Assembly (NCBI GenBank): GCA_019279435.1
Contig: JAAALK010000285.1
Location: 66,078,865 to 66,142,864 of the forward strand
Direction of reading: 5' to 3'
Source: Zizania palustris
Lineage: Eukaryota > Streptophyta > Magnoliopsida > Poales > Poaceae
DNA length: 64,000 nt
The notes beneath the pieces are model-generated. The model was not told the origin of the DNA. It worked only from the letters and a program-made list of their open reading frames with translations, and did no database searches. The translations under genes and the position numbers were made by a program. Shown in pieces: positions 10,593 to 21,827 of this stretch. Position 1 is the stretch's first letter. Each line of letters opens with the position of its first letter.

Positions 10593-12218
10593 ATCTCCCC
10601 CTTGATGAGTGCATTGACAACCGCAAAGCAAAGAGATGATGAGATAGCAAGTTACGCGCACAAGTGACCATAAAACTCACAAAAGAGCAAAATATGTCAC
10701 TTGGTAAAAGATCTCCCTGCTTGGGCAAAACCTTATGCAAGGCAAAGAAAAAGCATCCAAAGCTACAAAAGCGCATCGCAAAACATCAAAAGCGCAAGCA
10801 TCCATCAAAAGCGCAAGCATCAAAAGCACATCGCATCAAAAGCAATTCAATATGAAAGCTCCCCCTTAACCAAGCAACCAAAAGTCAAAGCATCATCATG
10901 TAAATCATTTCTCCCCCTTTGACAATGCAGGCATCAAAGAGATAAAAAGATGCAAAGAAGGGAAAAAGGGTAAAGCAGAGATGTGAGCTTATGAGATAAG
11001 AGCAACTGCAATTACAGTACCAACAAGTATTTGCTTTGAATATCATCTTAAAGTACTGAAAGACATCCTCGTATGTATACCATCTAAACAAAAAGGCATG
11101 AGCAAGCATTTTTAGGTTTTATCAAATAAAAGCATCACCGCTCAGACTAGTGTACTAGACATGTCAAGGCATGAAATGCAAAAGCTAAGCAAGCACACAC
11201 TAGATAAGCGTATCCCACTCCAAGATGCTTCAGCAAACATGATATGCAATGAGCTTCAATTTTCAATCAATTTTTTTCTTCATTTTTGTGCTGGGGGTTA
11301 TTTGCATGTCAACCTTATGCTAACCGACCATGCTAAGCCTAGGTTGAAACCATCAGAAGCTTAAAGCAATGGTCTTGGTATACACTCAATGTCCCGGTTC
11401 ATACCAAAGTGCTATGGTAAGCCGTCCAGAACAAAGTAGTGCGACAAAGCAAACCCACCTGGATCTTTTCAAAATTCAGCACACAAAATCATGAATATCA
11501 TTCATTTCCATTTTCATTCATTTTTCATTTTTTTCATTATTTTCATTTTCATTTTTGATGAACTCATGTCGCGTATCAGCATCCAAGTAAAAAGGACCTA
11601 GCTATCAGGTGTATGAAAGACAGCAAAAGCACTCAGCCAATCCATGCTTGATCCCAGACTAAGCAGTGACCATTTTCAAATTTTGCACAAATAAAAGCCA
11701 TGCTCATGTCAATTCTCAGATGAATACATGCCAAGTAGTCAACAGTATTAAAGATAATAGTTCAAAAGCATAATCAAAGCATGTACTAGTAAAAGCAGTT
11801 AATCAAATGACAGAAGCTCATGTAATGCTACACAGCTCCCCCTCAAAACATGCTCGTATCTCTCGGATGCTCAGTGAGAGGGTGAGATAAAAATTGCTTT
11901 GAAATCCAAACGCTCAAGACACAAAATCCAGGCAATAAGAACACTAACCATGCACAGGAGATAAACCATGATAAAAAGTGTGTGGTCAAGCAATAAAGCA
12001 CGAACCTGGAAAACCTGTCGAGCAACAAAGCCTCTTACACATGATCTATCACCATATGAGGAATGGTGTACACCACGAGGGACACAAACACTCTCCTAAG
12101 TAGAGTAGTAAAATCTCGAGTACTCAACGCTGGGTTCAAAGATAAGATGCTTAGGTATCCAGTGTTGAACAACCCGAGAAGTAGATAAAGCAGGAGACTG
12201 TGTGTGATGAGAATCATA
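10593..12218 (-). other. Element H 3' noncoding region with multiple polypurine tracts
   Basis: Read on the minus strand, this region contains several GGGGGAG runs: the LTR-adjacent tract (10596-10604), and others near 10860, 10912 and 11835. Multiple polypurine tracts before the 3' LTR are a known Sirevirus hallmark. It includes the roughly 200-bp noncoding block shared with I, J and K (about 11280-11470), and T-rich/A-rich simple sequence near 11500-11560. I see no convincing ORF. Confidence 0.75.
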
Positions 12219-13909
12219 CTACAAATGTGGTCTCCTAGCAACTCGCTGAGGTCTCCTAAGATAATTAGGTCCAAAATGCCTACGTGGTCTATCATCATAC
12301 AAGGTACGATATACACCACGATGAGCATAGCCACTCATATAACCATAAGGAGCCTCAAAATCAGGATGAGAGCGAAAAGCAGACTCATGCATACCTAACG
12401 ATGGGTAGTGCATGTCCTGAAAACTCATAGCAAAAGACCGTCGCTCATCCTTGATACGACGAAAGCAAAACCCAACCAAATGACCCACCAGATGACAATA
12501 AGAACAGTGATATACTTTCTTGGGTGTGTGGGTATGGGTCTCAGGTGCAAATCTCACGGTTTTCTTGGGTTTTGGCTTAGGAGATTCATCTGAAGCACAA
12601 AGAGGTTTCTTGTTCAATTGGGTAGGATTCTTGGCTTTTTGATCTTTTCTTTCTTTAGGAGCAATTTGAGCAGTCTATCTTGAGAAATCATAGTATCATG
12701 TAATACATCGTTTTGAACAAGTAATTGATCAAAAGATAGACTGACCTCAGATATGTCGGGTTCATCGCTGCTTTGCTTGCAGTTGGCCATGAAGCAGAGG
12801 CCGTTGAAGTCCTTCATCATTTCTTTCTTCTCGTCTGATTCATCTTCATCAGAACTGAGATCTTCGCTCGAGGTGTTGTCGATGTCGCTAAGTTCTGCCA
12901 TGAAAGCCCGAGCCATTCTTTTCACCACCTTTCCTCTTTTACCTCTGTAGAAAGGTTTTTTATCTTTTTTCTGATATTTTTGTTCGCGTTCATTTTTGGC
13001 TTTTAGTTTTGGGCAGTTGGCTTTAATGTGACTTAAATCACCACACTCGAAACACCCTCGATAGCCTCCTCTCCTCTGATCTCTCCTATCGTTATAGAAT
13101 CGAGTGAACTTTTTGACTATGAGAGCAAGCTCTTCATCGTCTAAAGTGTCCACTTGCTCCTTTGTGATAGAGACTAAAGAAGACAAGGCAAATCCCCCAG
13201 TAAAAGCACAAACACCAGACAAGATCCTAGACATGCTCCCTCCAGATGAAACGCCACTGCTGGAACCAGAAACTAGTGCCATGGATTGTGGCAAAGAGCT
13301 CCCAATCCCAGAACGAGATGCCTTGGTGATCTCGGTGGACTTAAGCTTGCTAAAAAGTTCATCGCATGTCAATGTATCAAAGCTTGTGGATTCCTCAATA
13401 CTTGAGATCTTAACTTCCCATATGCTACGGTCTAGAGCATAGAGAAGTTTGATTGCTCGATCATGATCTGAGTAAACTAGCGTCCTAGTGGATCGCAAGT
13501 TACTCACAATGCCATCAAAGCGGGCAAACATGGTATCTACCGATTCGCTAGGGCCTTGCACAAACATTTGGTACTCTTGATTATATGTGCTTTGCCTCAT
13601 AGCCTTAATCTGGGTAGTTCCCTCATGAAAAGTTTTCAAAGTGGTCCAAATTTCATGCGCAGTTCGTAGGTGCTGGACCCTGTCAAACTCTTTGCGACTC
13701 AGGCTGACAAAAAGTATGTTTCTCCCTTTGCTGTTGCACTCATACTTTGATTTGTCAGTCTCTGAGGTTCGAGTTTCAGGAATCTCATATTGAGAATCAA
13801 TGATATCCCAAATCGCACTTCCTTAGCTTAGAAGATAAGCCTCCATGCGCACCTTCCAATATGAAAAGTCATGACCATCAAACATTGGGATTTTTTTCTT
13901 TTGCTCCAT
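12219..13909 (-). pseudogene. gag of element H
   Basis: The minus-strand frame begins at ATG 13909 with a copia-type gag start (MFDGHDFSYWKVRMEAYL). A TAA at 13823-13825 interrupts it, and it continues through the conserved EIWTTLKTFHEGTTQIK and YNQEYQMFVQGPSESVDTMFARF segment. A CX2CX4HX4C zinc knuckle (CFECGDLSHIKANC) lies near 13050. An acidic Ser/Asp/Glu tract follows. Near 12617 the reading moves frame and a second zinc knuckle appears (CSYCHLVGHLVGFC). Gag would form the particle and bind RNA. One nonsense codon and one frame break make this copy defective unless they are read through. Confidence 0.85.
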
Positions 13910-13958
13910 GTCGCCAAAAAGGATCACAACCGGTAAAGGTCAACTCGTGATCAAACCG

Positions 13959-13970
13959 GCTCTGATACCA
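13959..13970 (-). promoter_or_regulatory. Primer-binding site of element H (initiator-Met tRNA type)
   Basis: The minus strand reads TGGTATCAGAGC, the usual plant Copia primer site complementary to the initiator methionine tRNA. It lies 2-4 bases from the inner end of the right LTR, fixing that LTR as the 5' one. The same site is at 29065-29076 in element B. Confidence 0.9.
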
Positions 13971-13972
13971 AT

Positions 13973-16360
13973 CTTGAGATCGGAATGGCGACTAGAGGGG
14001 GTGAATAGACGCCTTGACACTTTCTTTCGAAGTGATGACCTAATCAAATTACCCAACGCTCCTCTAAAAACACAAAATCAGGACTCAATTTAAACAGTAC
14101 GAATGTGAAGCTCAGACTGAATCAAATTCTCAGAAACAGCTTTGATTCGAGTTCCTAGACAATGCCTATATCAAATCACTCATACAAATGATCAATTCAA
14201 GTTTATAAAAATGAATCAGCTCAAATCAAATCATTCACAATTGAGATTCAAATCATTTCTGAATTTTTCCGGACGATGAATAGTAAAGGTAATTTCATCA
14301 AAACCTATTTGTTCAAAAACTGATTCAATATGCAATTTTCAATGTCAAACAGATTTGAATCAGTACACAGCTCTTGAAACCTTGCTGCCTAAATGAAATC
14401 CGAATATAGTACTTAAGAACCTTTTCGGACGATGAACAGTACCCAAAATTTCAGCAAAAACTATTGACAAAATGTGTTTCTGATTTCAAATGTTCTTATC
14501 AAAATCTGTTCAACTAAGTGTAAACAACTTCTGAAAATGAAATTCTATTATGAAACCTTCACAAGGATCTAGATACTTGATGCTCCAAAGGAAAACAAAA
14601 TTAATGACATATATCTAAGGCACTGTTCACTGTCAAAAGTATTAAGCCAAAATTTCTGGATGAATACTGAAATGCAAGACAGATACAATTTATATACTGA
14701 TTCAATTTGCAGATTTCAGTTTCATGTTCATTTCAATTCAGCACAAATTTTATTCAGGACTTGATACTCTTGAAAACCACTGAAATCACAACAGCTGTTC
14801 AATCAAATTGAGCAAGAAAGATACAACACAGGAACTTCAGTAAAAGTGATTGTCAAAACTGGATATGCAGAATTTAGAGCAGTTCAGAACCGATTCTGTA
14901 TTTAGAACAATCATGTGCAGGAAATCTCAACAGCTCAGAAGAACAAATGGTTTCAACCTGATTACAATACTCAACTTACTATAGGATTGATTCCTCCAAA
15001 ACTTCAGAACAGATGCCAACAAAATGGTTTACTGATGAACCAATCAAGGTGTGCTTCAGATTCTATCCGAATCATCTAACCATCTAAACAAACTTTCAGC
15101 ATTACAGAATAGAAGATTCATGAGGATCTGATTTTCAATGGAACCAAAAGCTAGATCAACCAATCAGAGAAAGTGAAACAGGTTCAATCATCATGACAAA
15201 ACTGAAGATTAATTAATCACAACTAGATAGAATCCATTTCAGATCATCAACACAATTTACAGAAAAATCTAGGCAAAAACTGGTTGAGAAACTCACCAAA
15301 AATCGCTGAAGATCCCAAGCAGCACCTCGCAGAACCAGCAAAGCTTCCTGGCTTCTGTTGATCTTCCGGCAAAAAGAAACGTTGCACTATTCCTCTATCG
15401 CTGCATGCTGTTCTTCACGCTGCTGTAGCTTTTGTCGACAAGCCTGTTGCACCTCCGACAAAGCTACTTGATGCTATTCATCATCACGCAAAATTGCAAG
15501 AGATTTGCCGTAGCAACAAAGCCATGGCAGGAAGAAAATTTCAATTTGATTTCAGCTACGTTGAATGTTCTGACTCCCTCAAAAGCTGTTCGGCCAGCAC
15601 AGCCCAATGAGGATATTTATCCACCAACTCCAAGTATTGTAGAAGGCCAAAATGCAATCAGCCCCTAGACTTTTCCGAATTACAAATCTGAAAACTGAAA
15701 ATTGGATAAACCCTATTACTAAAAAGAAAATTACATTTGACTCCTTTTTAATATATTTTCAGAATATACATTCCAAAAATACACATTATGACACTAAAAA
15801 TTTAAACTAACATTTCAACACTATTTTATTGAAATAGTAAAAACAGTAAATGTTTCGACTGTTTTCAGCAAAAACCAACAAAGCTTTTTCAGCTCCTCGA
15901 CTCATGACACCGCTTCGCGACTCCGAGCACCAGCAAGGCACTTCCGCTCCCGATCTCCTCGAGCCGCGTGAATATTTGTCCTGGCCTCCCTCTCGCGAAC
16001 ATGGTCGACACGTCGTCGCAGGCAACCGTCTGTCCATCAGCCGTTCGTCCGAGTCTCGCTCCGTCTCTTCATGCACTCTTGAGATCTACCCAAACTTCGC
16101 CCGGCCTCCTTGATCCTTGGCATCAAGCTCCCCGCTTGACCCTCGATCACCCGCCGTCGACAGTCTGTTAGCTTCTCCACCCTGCACAAACAAGACAAGC
16201 CAAAACAAGAACGCGACGCCCTACCGAAACCCTCGGCAGCCACACCTTTACTTCACATCGATACCCACGATGCACTCCACAAACTTTCGACCATTCTCGC
16301 TCAGTCGCTCATCATTGTCAGTCACTCATCGTCAAGACCGAAACCACCCTTGGTTTCTCA
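13973..16360 (-). repeat. 5' LTR of element H
   Basis: This is the partner of 8242-10592, ending TTGGTTTCTCA followed by the target duplication ATCTT. It carries about 30 extra bases near 14530-14565 that the left LTR lacks. It is GC-rich in the last 500 bases, where differences from the partner are concentrated. Confidence 0.9.
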
Positions 16361-16365
16361 ATCTT

Positions 16366-16886
16366 GTAATTGTTGTTAATAATATTTGAGAAGCTTTCTC
16401 TTTACACTCAATTTTACACTCCTTTTTGCACCCTTGTTGCATTCATTGCGTATTTTGAGGGGGAGCTGCATTTTAGGGGGAGTTGAGTGTGTTTCTTTTG
16501 AGTGTTATTTAGTCTCGCTTGATGAGTCTAATTCTCAATAATGGGGAGAAATTTGAGGTCTTAGGGGGGGTTTAAAGGGATATTTTGGCTTTCTCTATGA
16601 TGTGTTTCAAGTGGAGCTTATTTTCTTTTGCGTTTTTTTCGAAATCCTTGTCGATGATTCTGAGAATGCCCTAATTTGGGATTTTATTTGAAATCTTTGT
16701 GATTTATTCTCTGTTTAACCCAAATGACATTTTCTATCTTTTGGCTTATGGTCATTAGAGTTGAACCTTTACTTTTATTTTCTTCTTTCTATTCTCTTGT
16801 GCTTTTTTTCGTGTTTCCACATATTTTGTAGGATTTGAAGAAGTTGATGAAAAGGGTGTTGACAATGCACTCATCAAGGGGGAGAT
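16366..16886 (+). mobile_element. Sirevirus I, 3' noncoding region (right part) with polypurine tracts
   Basis: The region resumes after the H insertion. It contains several purine tracts (GAGGGGGAG near 16450, TAGGGGGAG near 16475, AAGGGGGAGA at 16876-16885), the last directly before the LTR. It aligns in reverse complement with the J noncoding region (44351-44830). No ORF is present. Confidence 0.75.
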
Positions 16887-17829
16887 TGAGGAGCCATGTT
16901 GAAGATCATGGGCATCATGGTTCCAGAGGATGATGAGTGATTGTCAACAGAAGTTAAAGTGAGAGGATGACAATAGGAGAAGAGAATACCTATCGTGTCT
17001 TGACCGCGTGTGATTCAGGTACACGGGTGGCGAGAGACTGCTAGGAGAAGGGAGTCATGGAGTCGATCCGGCCCAATCCGGGTACATGGCCAGGTTTGAC
17101 TTAGGTAAATGGGCGACAAGCGATTGCTGGGTTGAGGGAGCCACAGAGTCGGAATGACCTAATCTGGGTAACCGGTGCAGAGGCGACAAGCGCTTTGTCG
17201 GTTTCTGCACAAAACCGACACCACAATCTGGAGCATTCATTAGAGATCAAAAAGGTCCTAAAGTGAAGCCATAGCTGCTATGGAAGCTCCGCGCCTGGGC
17301 AAACTACCTTTAGTTAGGACTTTACTATTTTTCCTCTCAAACCCACAATATGTCTTAATAGAGTCTATAAAAATCTTAAAGGCATGTTAGGAATTTTCTA
17401 TTTAATTCTTGCGTTTGTAAAAAACCCTAAGGGTTTTTGTGTATTTTCCATTTTTGGTGGGCTGTCTATATAAAGTCACTAAACCAGCCCTAGGATTTTC
17501 ATCCAATGTTTCAAACAACTTTCCATTCAAAAAAATGGATCACTTTTTCTTGATGTTTGCATTCCTTCTTCCCTACAACGTCATTTTCGTTCCTGCCTGA
17601 CGCACTACCAGCGACTTCATTTTTCATCGCTCGTTTGTTTTTTCATCGCCACCTCTGAAGTGCCTTTTATGCCAATCATTTTTTGCCGCCATTAGCAAAC
17701 GCACCCCCCCGGTTCTTTTTGTCTCCCCCTGCCTAGCGATCTCTAGTTTTCTTTGGAACCCACTACATACTGCCTCCATTTCATTTGTTCGCTGGCCGAT
17801 TTTTCTTTACTACGCAAGGATCGCTAGTG
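16887..17829 (+). repeat. 3' LTR of Sirevirus I (right end not defined)
   Basis: It begins TGAGGAGCCATGTTGAAG right after the polypurine tract and matches the J LTR (43662-44350) in reverse complement, including two diverged 85-90 bp direct repeats (about 17009-17180 here). A TATA box lies at CTATATAAAG (17466-17475). A hairpin GTCGGTTT-N7-AAACCGAC is at 17197-17219. Similarity to J fades after about 17580 and the canonical CCTACA end is not found, so the LTR is probably truncated by the flanking rearrangement. Confidence 0.65.
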
Positions 17830-17917
17830 ATGCTACTCAGCGCGTGAACGCGCGTGAGTTGCCGGGTTTCACCCGAGTACTCTTGCGCAAGGCTTCACAG
17901 CCAGGGTACAGTAGCAT
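17830..17917. repeat. Possible 88-bp MITE-like inverted repeat element
   Basis: The segment starts ATGCTACT and ends AGTAGCAT, a perfect 8-bp inverted repeat, around a GC-rich core with GCGCGTGAACGCGCG. It lies between the LTR of I and gene-like exons, where small inverted-repeat elements are common. No clear target duplication is visible, so the assignment is tentative. Confidence 0.35.
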
Positions 17918-17937
17918 GAATTCAAGGCACCTATAAA

Positions 17938-18398
17938 GCTTCCTTCCATGCATAACTGAGGTTCTGATAATTCCTGTAGTTCTTCAATTTCATCTCTCGG
18001 TACTAATCCCTCCGGAACAGTATCTTCTCCCAAGGGATCCCCTGCATGTCCTTGCCGCCCAAAACGTCCTCCACGGAAACATCACGTAGCGTGCTCTCCT
18101 GCGAAACAACATAAAATGAACAAACAATGTCTTACGGAAGCCCAAAATATAAATTCCAACACATATGGGACAGCAGGGCGCAGGCCCATCCTGAACACAG
18201 ACACGACCAGCAATCGGAAAGCGGAGGCGGAGTCGGTGGCACCGTACCTGGTGGTTGTTGACCAGGTTAGCGATGACCTCAACCTAGTTGGCCTCACCAT
18301 GCTTGTAGGTCTATGAGCTCCTGGATGCTCTGGAGAATGAACTCTAGGTTATCCACCAGCTTGAATTTGTCCATGTCCGACACCTCGATCCGACCCAT
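17938..18398 (-). pseudogene. Host-gene-like exon remnants, possibly a plant WD40 protein
   Basis: The minus strand shows gene-like exon-intron structure. One exon runs from ATG 18398 (MGRIEVSDMDKFKLVDNLEF) to a CAG|GTACGG donor at 18248. A TTTCGCAG acceptor precedes the next exon, which starts at 18098 and reads GGKDMQGIPWEKILFRRD, then YREMKLKNYRNYQNL. The GKD(I/M)QGIPWE and YR..KL..YRNY pattern resembles a signature I associate with a plant transducin/WD40 protein family; this is from memory and needs a search. The first exon has a frame break near 18314, and the second has in-frame TAG codons, so it is a pseudogene or gene fragment. Only the N-terminal part remains before the LTR of I. 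Confidence 0.5.
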
Positions 18399-18641
18399 AA
18401 ATCAATAACTGCAAAGCAAAGCAAAATCACCGATCATAAAACTGCCCAAACAACCCCAAAATCCACGAGAAAAAAAAAGAAAACAAAATCACACCATGAA
18501 TCCATGAACGGTGGCCGAGACCATCCAGAATTTCACCCAAATAAAGACCAATTTATCCTAAGCGAACCTCGATTAGCAACACATGGAGGCGAATGGGGAA
18601 TTTGGGAGGTTTTTTCCTCCTTTTCCCTTTTTATTGCTACG
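18399..18641 (-). promoter_or_regulatory. Leader of the host-gene remnant, with a possible 5' UTR intron
   Basis: On the minus strand, a GAG|GTTCGC donor-like site near 18570 is followed by T-rich sequence and a TTTGCTTTGCAG acceptor just before the ATG at 18398. This looks like a plant 5' UTR intron. The K element is inserted immediately upstream, at 18642, so the natural promoter now lies 28 kb away beyond 46423. Confidence 0.4.
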
Positions 18642-20789
18642 TGTAGGATCGGAATGGCGATAAGAGGGGGTGAATAGGCGCCTAGAAAAATTCTCACGAA
18701 TAGATGGCCTTTTCAAATCACCCAATGCACCTCTTAAAGAACAAATGTGATCAACAAAATTTCCAGAAAATTTTCTTCCTGATCGGTCAATGAAGTACCG
18801 ACTACTCTTTCAATCGGACTTTGAAACGCCAATTTGCTTCAGTCGGACTTTGAATCACCGATCAAAGTAATTGTCAACTCTAAAGTACCGACAGAACCAA
18901 AAATTCAAAACACAATAGATGATAGCTATCTTGATCAACAGCAGGAGATAAAAACCACATTGCAATATTCAATTTTTTACTGAATAAAATTGATCAGCTA
19001 ACAATAGCAACAATATTGTCAGATTCTGAACAGTTGCCTATGGACCAATGGTAGACGTTGTTCAGGCTGATGAACCAGTTCAAGTGCACATTTCTTGAGG
19101 AGACATAAACTTGCGAAGAGGATGCAGGGGACAGGAACAACCAAAAATCAAGTCCGGATGCAGAGTTCTCTTGAGAGCAAACTCATACATGCGCAGTCAC
19201 ATCCACAGTTGGAAGTAAGTAGAAAAGTAAATAACTAGGCTATGCAATCACAACCAAAGGCACGAGTAATGAGGCAAAAGAACACAGGATTAAACTAACA
19301 CCAGTACCTAATTGTTGTGGCTTGGCCTCATGCATGAAATCTGAAAAGCATAGGCACCGAGAACTGCAATGGAGTAAAATGTAGATGGTACACTGATAAA
19401 AAAATAACTTCAGAAAAACACAACACGTCTGAAATACTCAAGCACACTTCCTGAGGTAAAACAAGAACACAAGCAGAAGTCAAAATCCTTGACACGATTC
19501 TTGTGGATGTATGATGGTCGGGAGTGCTTGTTTAATTGCACGCTAGATGAAGCCCGTGGCTTCACTCGCCGAAAAAGGATCCCACATACCCTGATGGAGA
19601 CACCCGCAAGCCAGACAAAGAAAACACGACGAGAACAGAACGTTGTAATTTTTCGTCGATGCACACAAGGACCCAAACAAGAAACCAAACCAGGCGGTTG
19701 TTGTTCTGGTAGAACTCCCAGTGGCAAACATAGCAGCGCTATCACTTCCCTGGAGCACAGCGGTGATGGCGCAAGAAAAAGAACCGTTCGTGATGGCTGG
19801 CAACGCTCCTGTAGCCGATCTAGGATGACAGCACAGTGCTGCTGTGACGAACAATGCACAGGAAAGAAAATGTCCAAAAATAGCACAAAAATGAAGGGAA
19901 AGGATGAACTAAAATTTCTGGATTAGAAACCCCCAAAAAGTTCAGCCAAAAGTCATCCTAAACCCCTAGGAATGGGGTCCTTTATATAGGGAAGCCTATC
20001 AAGGTATTTCCCAAAATACCATTAGGGTTTAATTACCAAGAAATTACCTAAATGCCCTTGTATATTTTCAGAATTAATAATTCTAAAAAATACACAAAAG
20101 TATACACCTAATTTATTACATCATTTAACCTATTCTTTTAGTATTTTTCAGAATTAAAAATTTAGAAAAATACTAAAAGATTACACTTCATCTAGATGAC
20201 TAAATAGAAAAATAAACTCCTATTTCTTGACATTAAAAAACATTCTCTGGTACGATAGTTTTTAGCTGAAACTGGTAGAGCCTTCCCGGTCGCTGACACG
20301 TGTCACCAATACGCGAACTCGACCGCCAGCAAGTCTCTCCTGCTCTCGATTCCCTCAAGCCGCCTGATCACTTGCACTGACCTCTCTTTCGCTGACTTGG
20401 TCAACACTGCCTCGATCATCCGTCCATCCATGTCTTGTTCCATCTCCACGTGTACTCCTGAGATCATCCCAACTTCACCCAGCCTCCTTGATCCTCTGGC
20501 ATCAAGCTCCCTGCTTGACCCTTAATCACCAGTCATTGACAGTTGTCTAGCATCTCCATCCTGCACACATGAGACAAGCCAAAACATGAATCATGACGAA
20601 CACTGATCCCATTAGAACACCGATCCCATCGGCAAACCGATCATCTCTGCACACAATCTCCACACACACATCGATCCCATCAGTGCAAGCAAACAACCAA
20701 TCACTCATCACCATGATCGAGCAAACTTGTTAATCACTCATCACCAAGATAAAAACCACAGTGTGACCCCACTTGTTTCCACAATCTCC
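18642..20789 (-). repeat. 3' LTR of element K
   Basis: It runs from TGTAGGATCGGAATGGCG to CACTTGTTTCCACA, followed by a degenerate polypurine tract (ATCTCCACCTTG). A TATA box is on the minus strand within CCCTATATAAAGGAC (about 19980-19994). Overlapping ORFs on both strands at 19410-19926 are not shared by the other LTR and are not called as genes. Only the right half (from about 19790) has a partner at 45450-46423. Confidence 0.88.
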
Positions 20790-21827
20790 ACCTTGATGAG
20801 TGCATTGACATCAGCGCACAAGTGACCATAAAAACTCAGAAAAGAGCCAAAACATGTCACTTGATAAAATATCTCCCTCGATCTCTCCTTTTGGCACAAC
20901 ACTCCCCCTTTGGCAAAAACATGTAAAACATTCTCCCCACTTTGGCAAAATCATCATGTAAAACAGTCTCCCCCTTTGGCAATGCAAGCATCAAGGTGAT
21001 AAAAATGATGCAAAGAGGGGTGTGAGGGTGAAGTGTAAAGTACAAACTTCTGAAACATGAGCAACTCCAATTACAGTACACAATAAGAATTTACCTTGAA
21101 TATTGTCTAAAAGTGTTGTATGGTAAATTCAGGTGAATACTATCCTAGCAACAACATGAGCAAGCATTTTCAGGTTTTAACAAATAAAAGCATCACCACT
21201 CAGACTAGCATACTAGACATGGAAAGGCATGAGATGCAAAAGATAACAAATACTAACTAGATAAGCATATCCCACTACAAGGAGCTTCAGCAAACTTGTT
21301 ATGCAATTAATTTAAGCTTTATGTTTTTTTATTTTTCATTTTAGTGCTAGGGGTTATTTGCATGTCAACCTTATGCTAACCGACCAAGCTAAGCCTAGGT
21401 TGAAACCATTAGAAGCTTAAAGCATTGGTCTTGGTATACACTTCAATGTCCTAGTTCATACCGAAGTGCTATGGTAAACAGTCTAGAACAAAGTAGTGCG
21501 ACAATACAAACTCACCTGGATCTTTTCAATTTCAGCACAAAACAACATGAATATCAATCATTTTTATTTTTTATTTTTTTATCATTTTTTAATTTTTAGC
21601 ATAATATTTTTGAAATGATCAAGTTGCATGTTTGCATCCAAGTGTAAAGGACCTACCAAACAAAGGAGTGATCATATTTAATTTTCACAAATAAAAGTAA
21701 TGCTCATAACATTTATAAGATATATTCAAAAGAGCATAATCAACAGTATCACCGACAATAGTTCAAAGGCATAATAAAGCATGTACATGTAAAAGCAGTT
21801 AATCACATGAAAAAAGCTTATGCAGTG
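20790..21827 (-). other. Element K 3' noncoding region
   Basis: It contains repeated CTCCCCCTTTGGC tracts (near 20900, 20934 and 20968), the minus-strand multiple polypurine tracts of a Sirevirus, and the conserved noncoding block shared with H, I and J (about 21350-21530). It is AT-rich near 21560-21610. Gypsy A2 inserts at 21828. No ORF is supported. Confidence 0.75.

Larger units (their letters stand above)
8242..16360 (-). mobile_element. Element H: Sirevirus-like LTR-gag-LTR element lacking pol
   Basis: Two long LTRs (8242-10592 and about 13973-16360) flank a 3.4-kb interior. The 5-bp duplication ATCTT is present on both sides (8237-8241 and 16361-16365). An initiator-Met type primer site lies next to the right LTR and a polypurine tract next to the left one, so the element is on the minus strand. 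The interior holds a gag-like ORF only; no protease, integrase, RT or RNase H similarity is present. This matches the nonautonomous TR-GAG type described in plants and would need enzymes from an autonomous relative. Confidence 0.88.

Noticed and set aside
19410..19926. Overlapping ORFs of 145-158 codons on both strands
   Set aside because: They lie in the K LTR, and no family motif is visible; open frames on both strands suggest composition effects.
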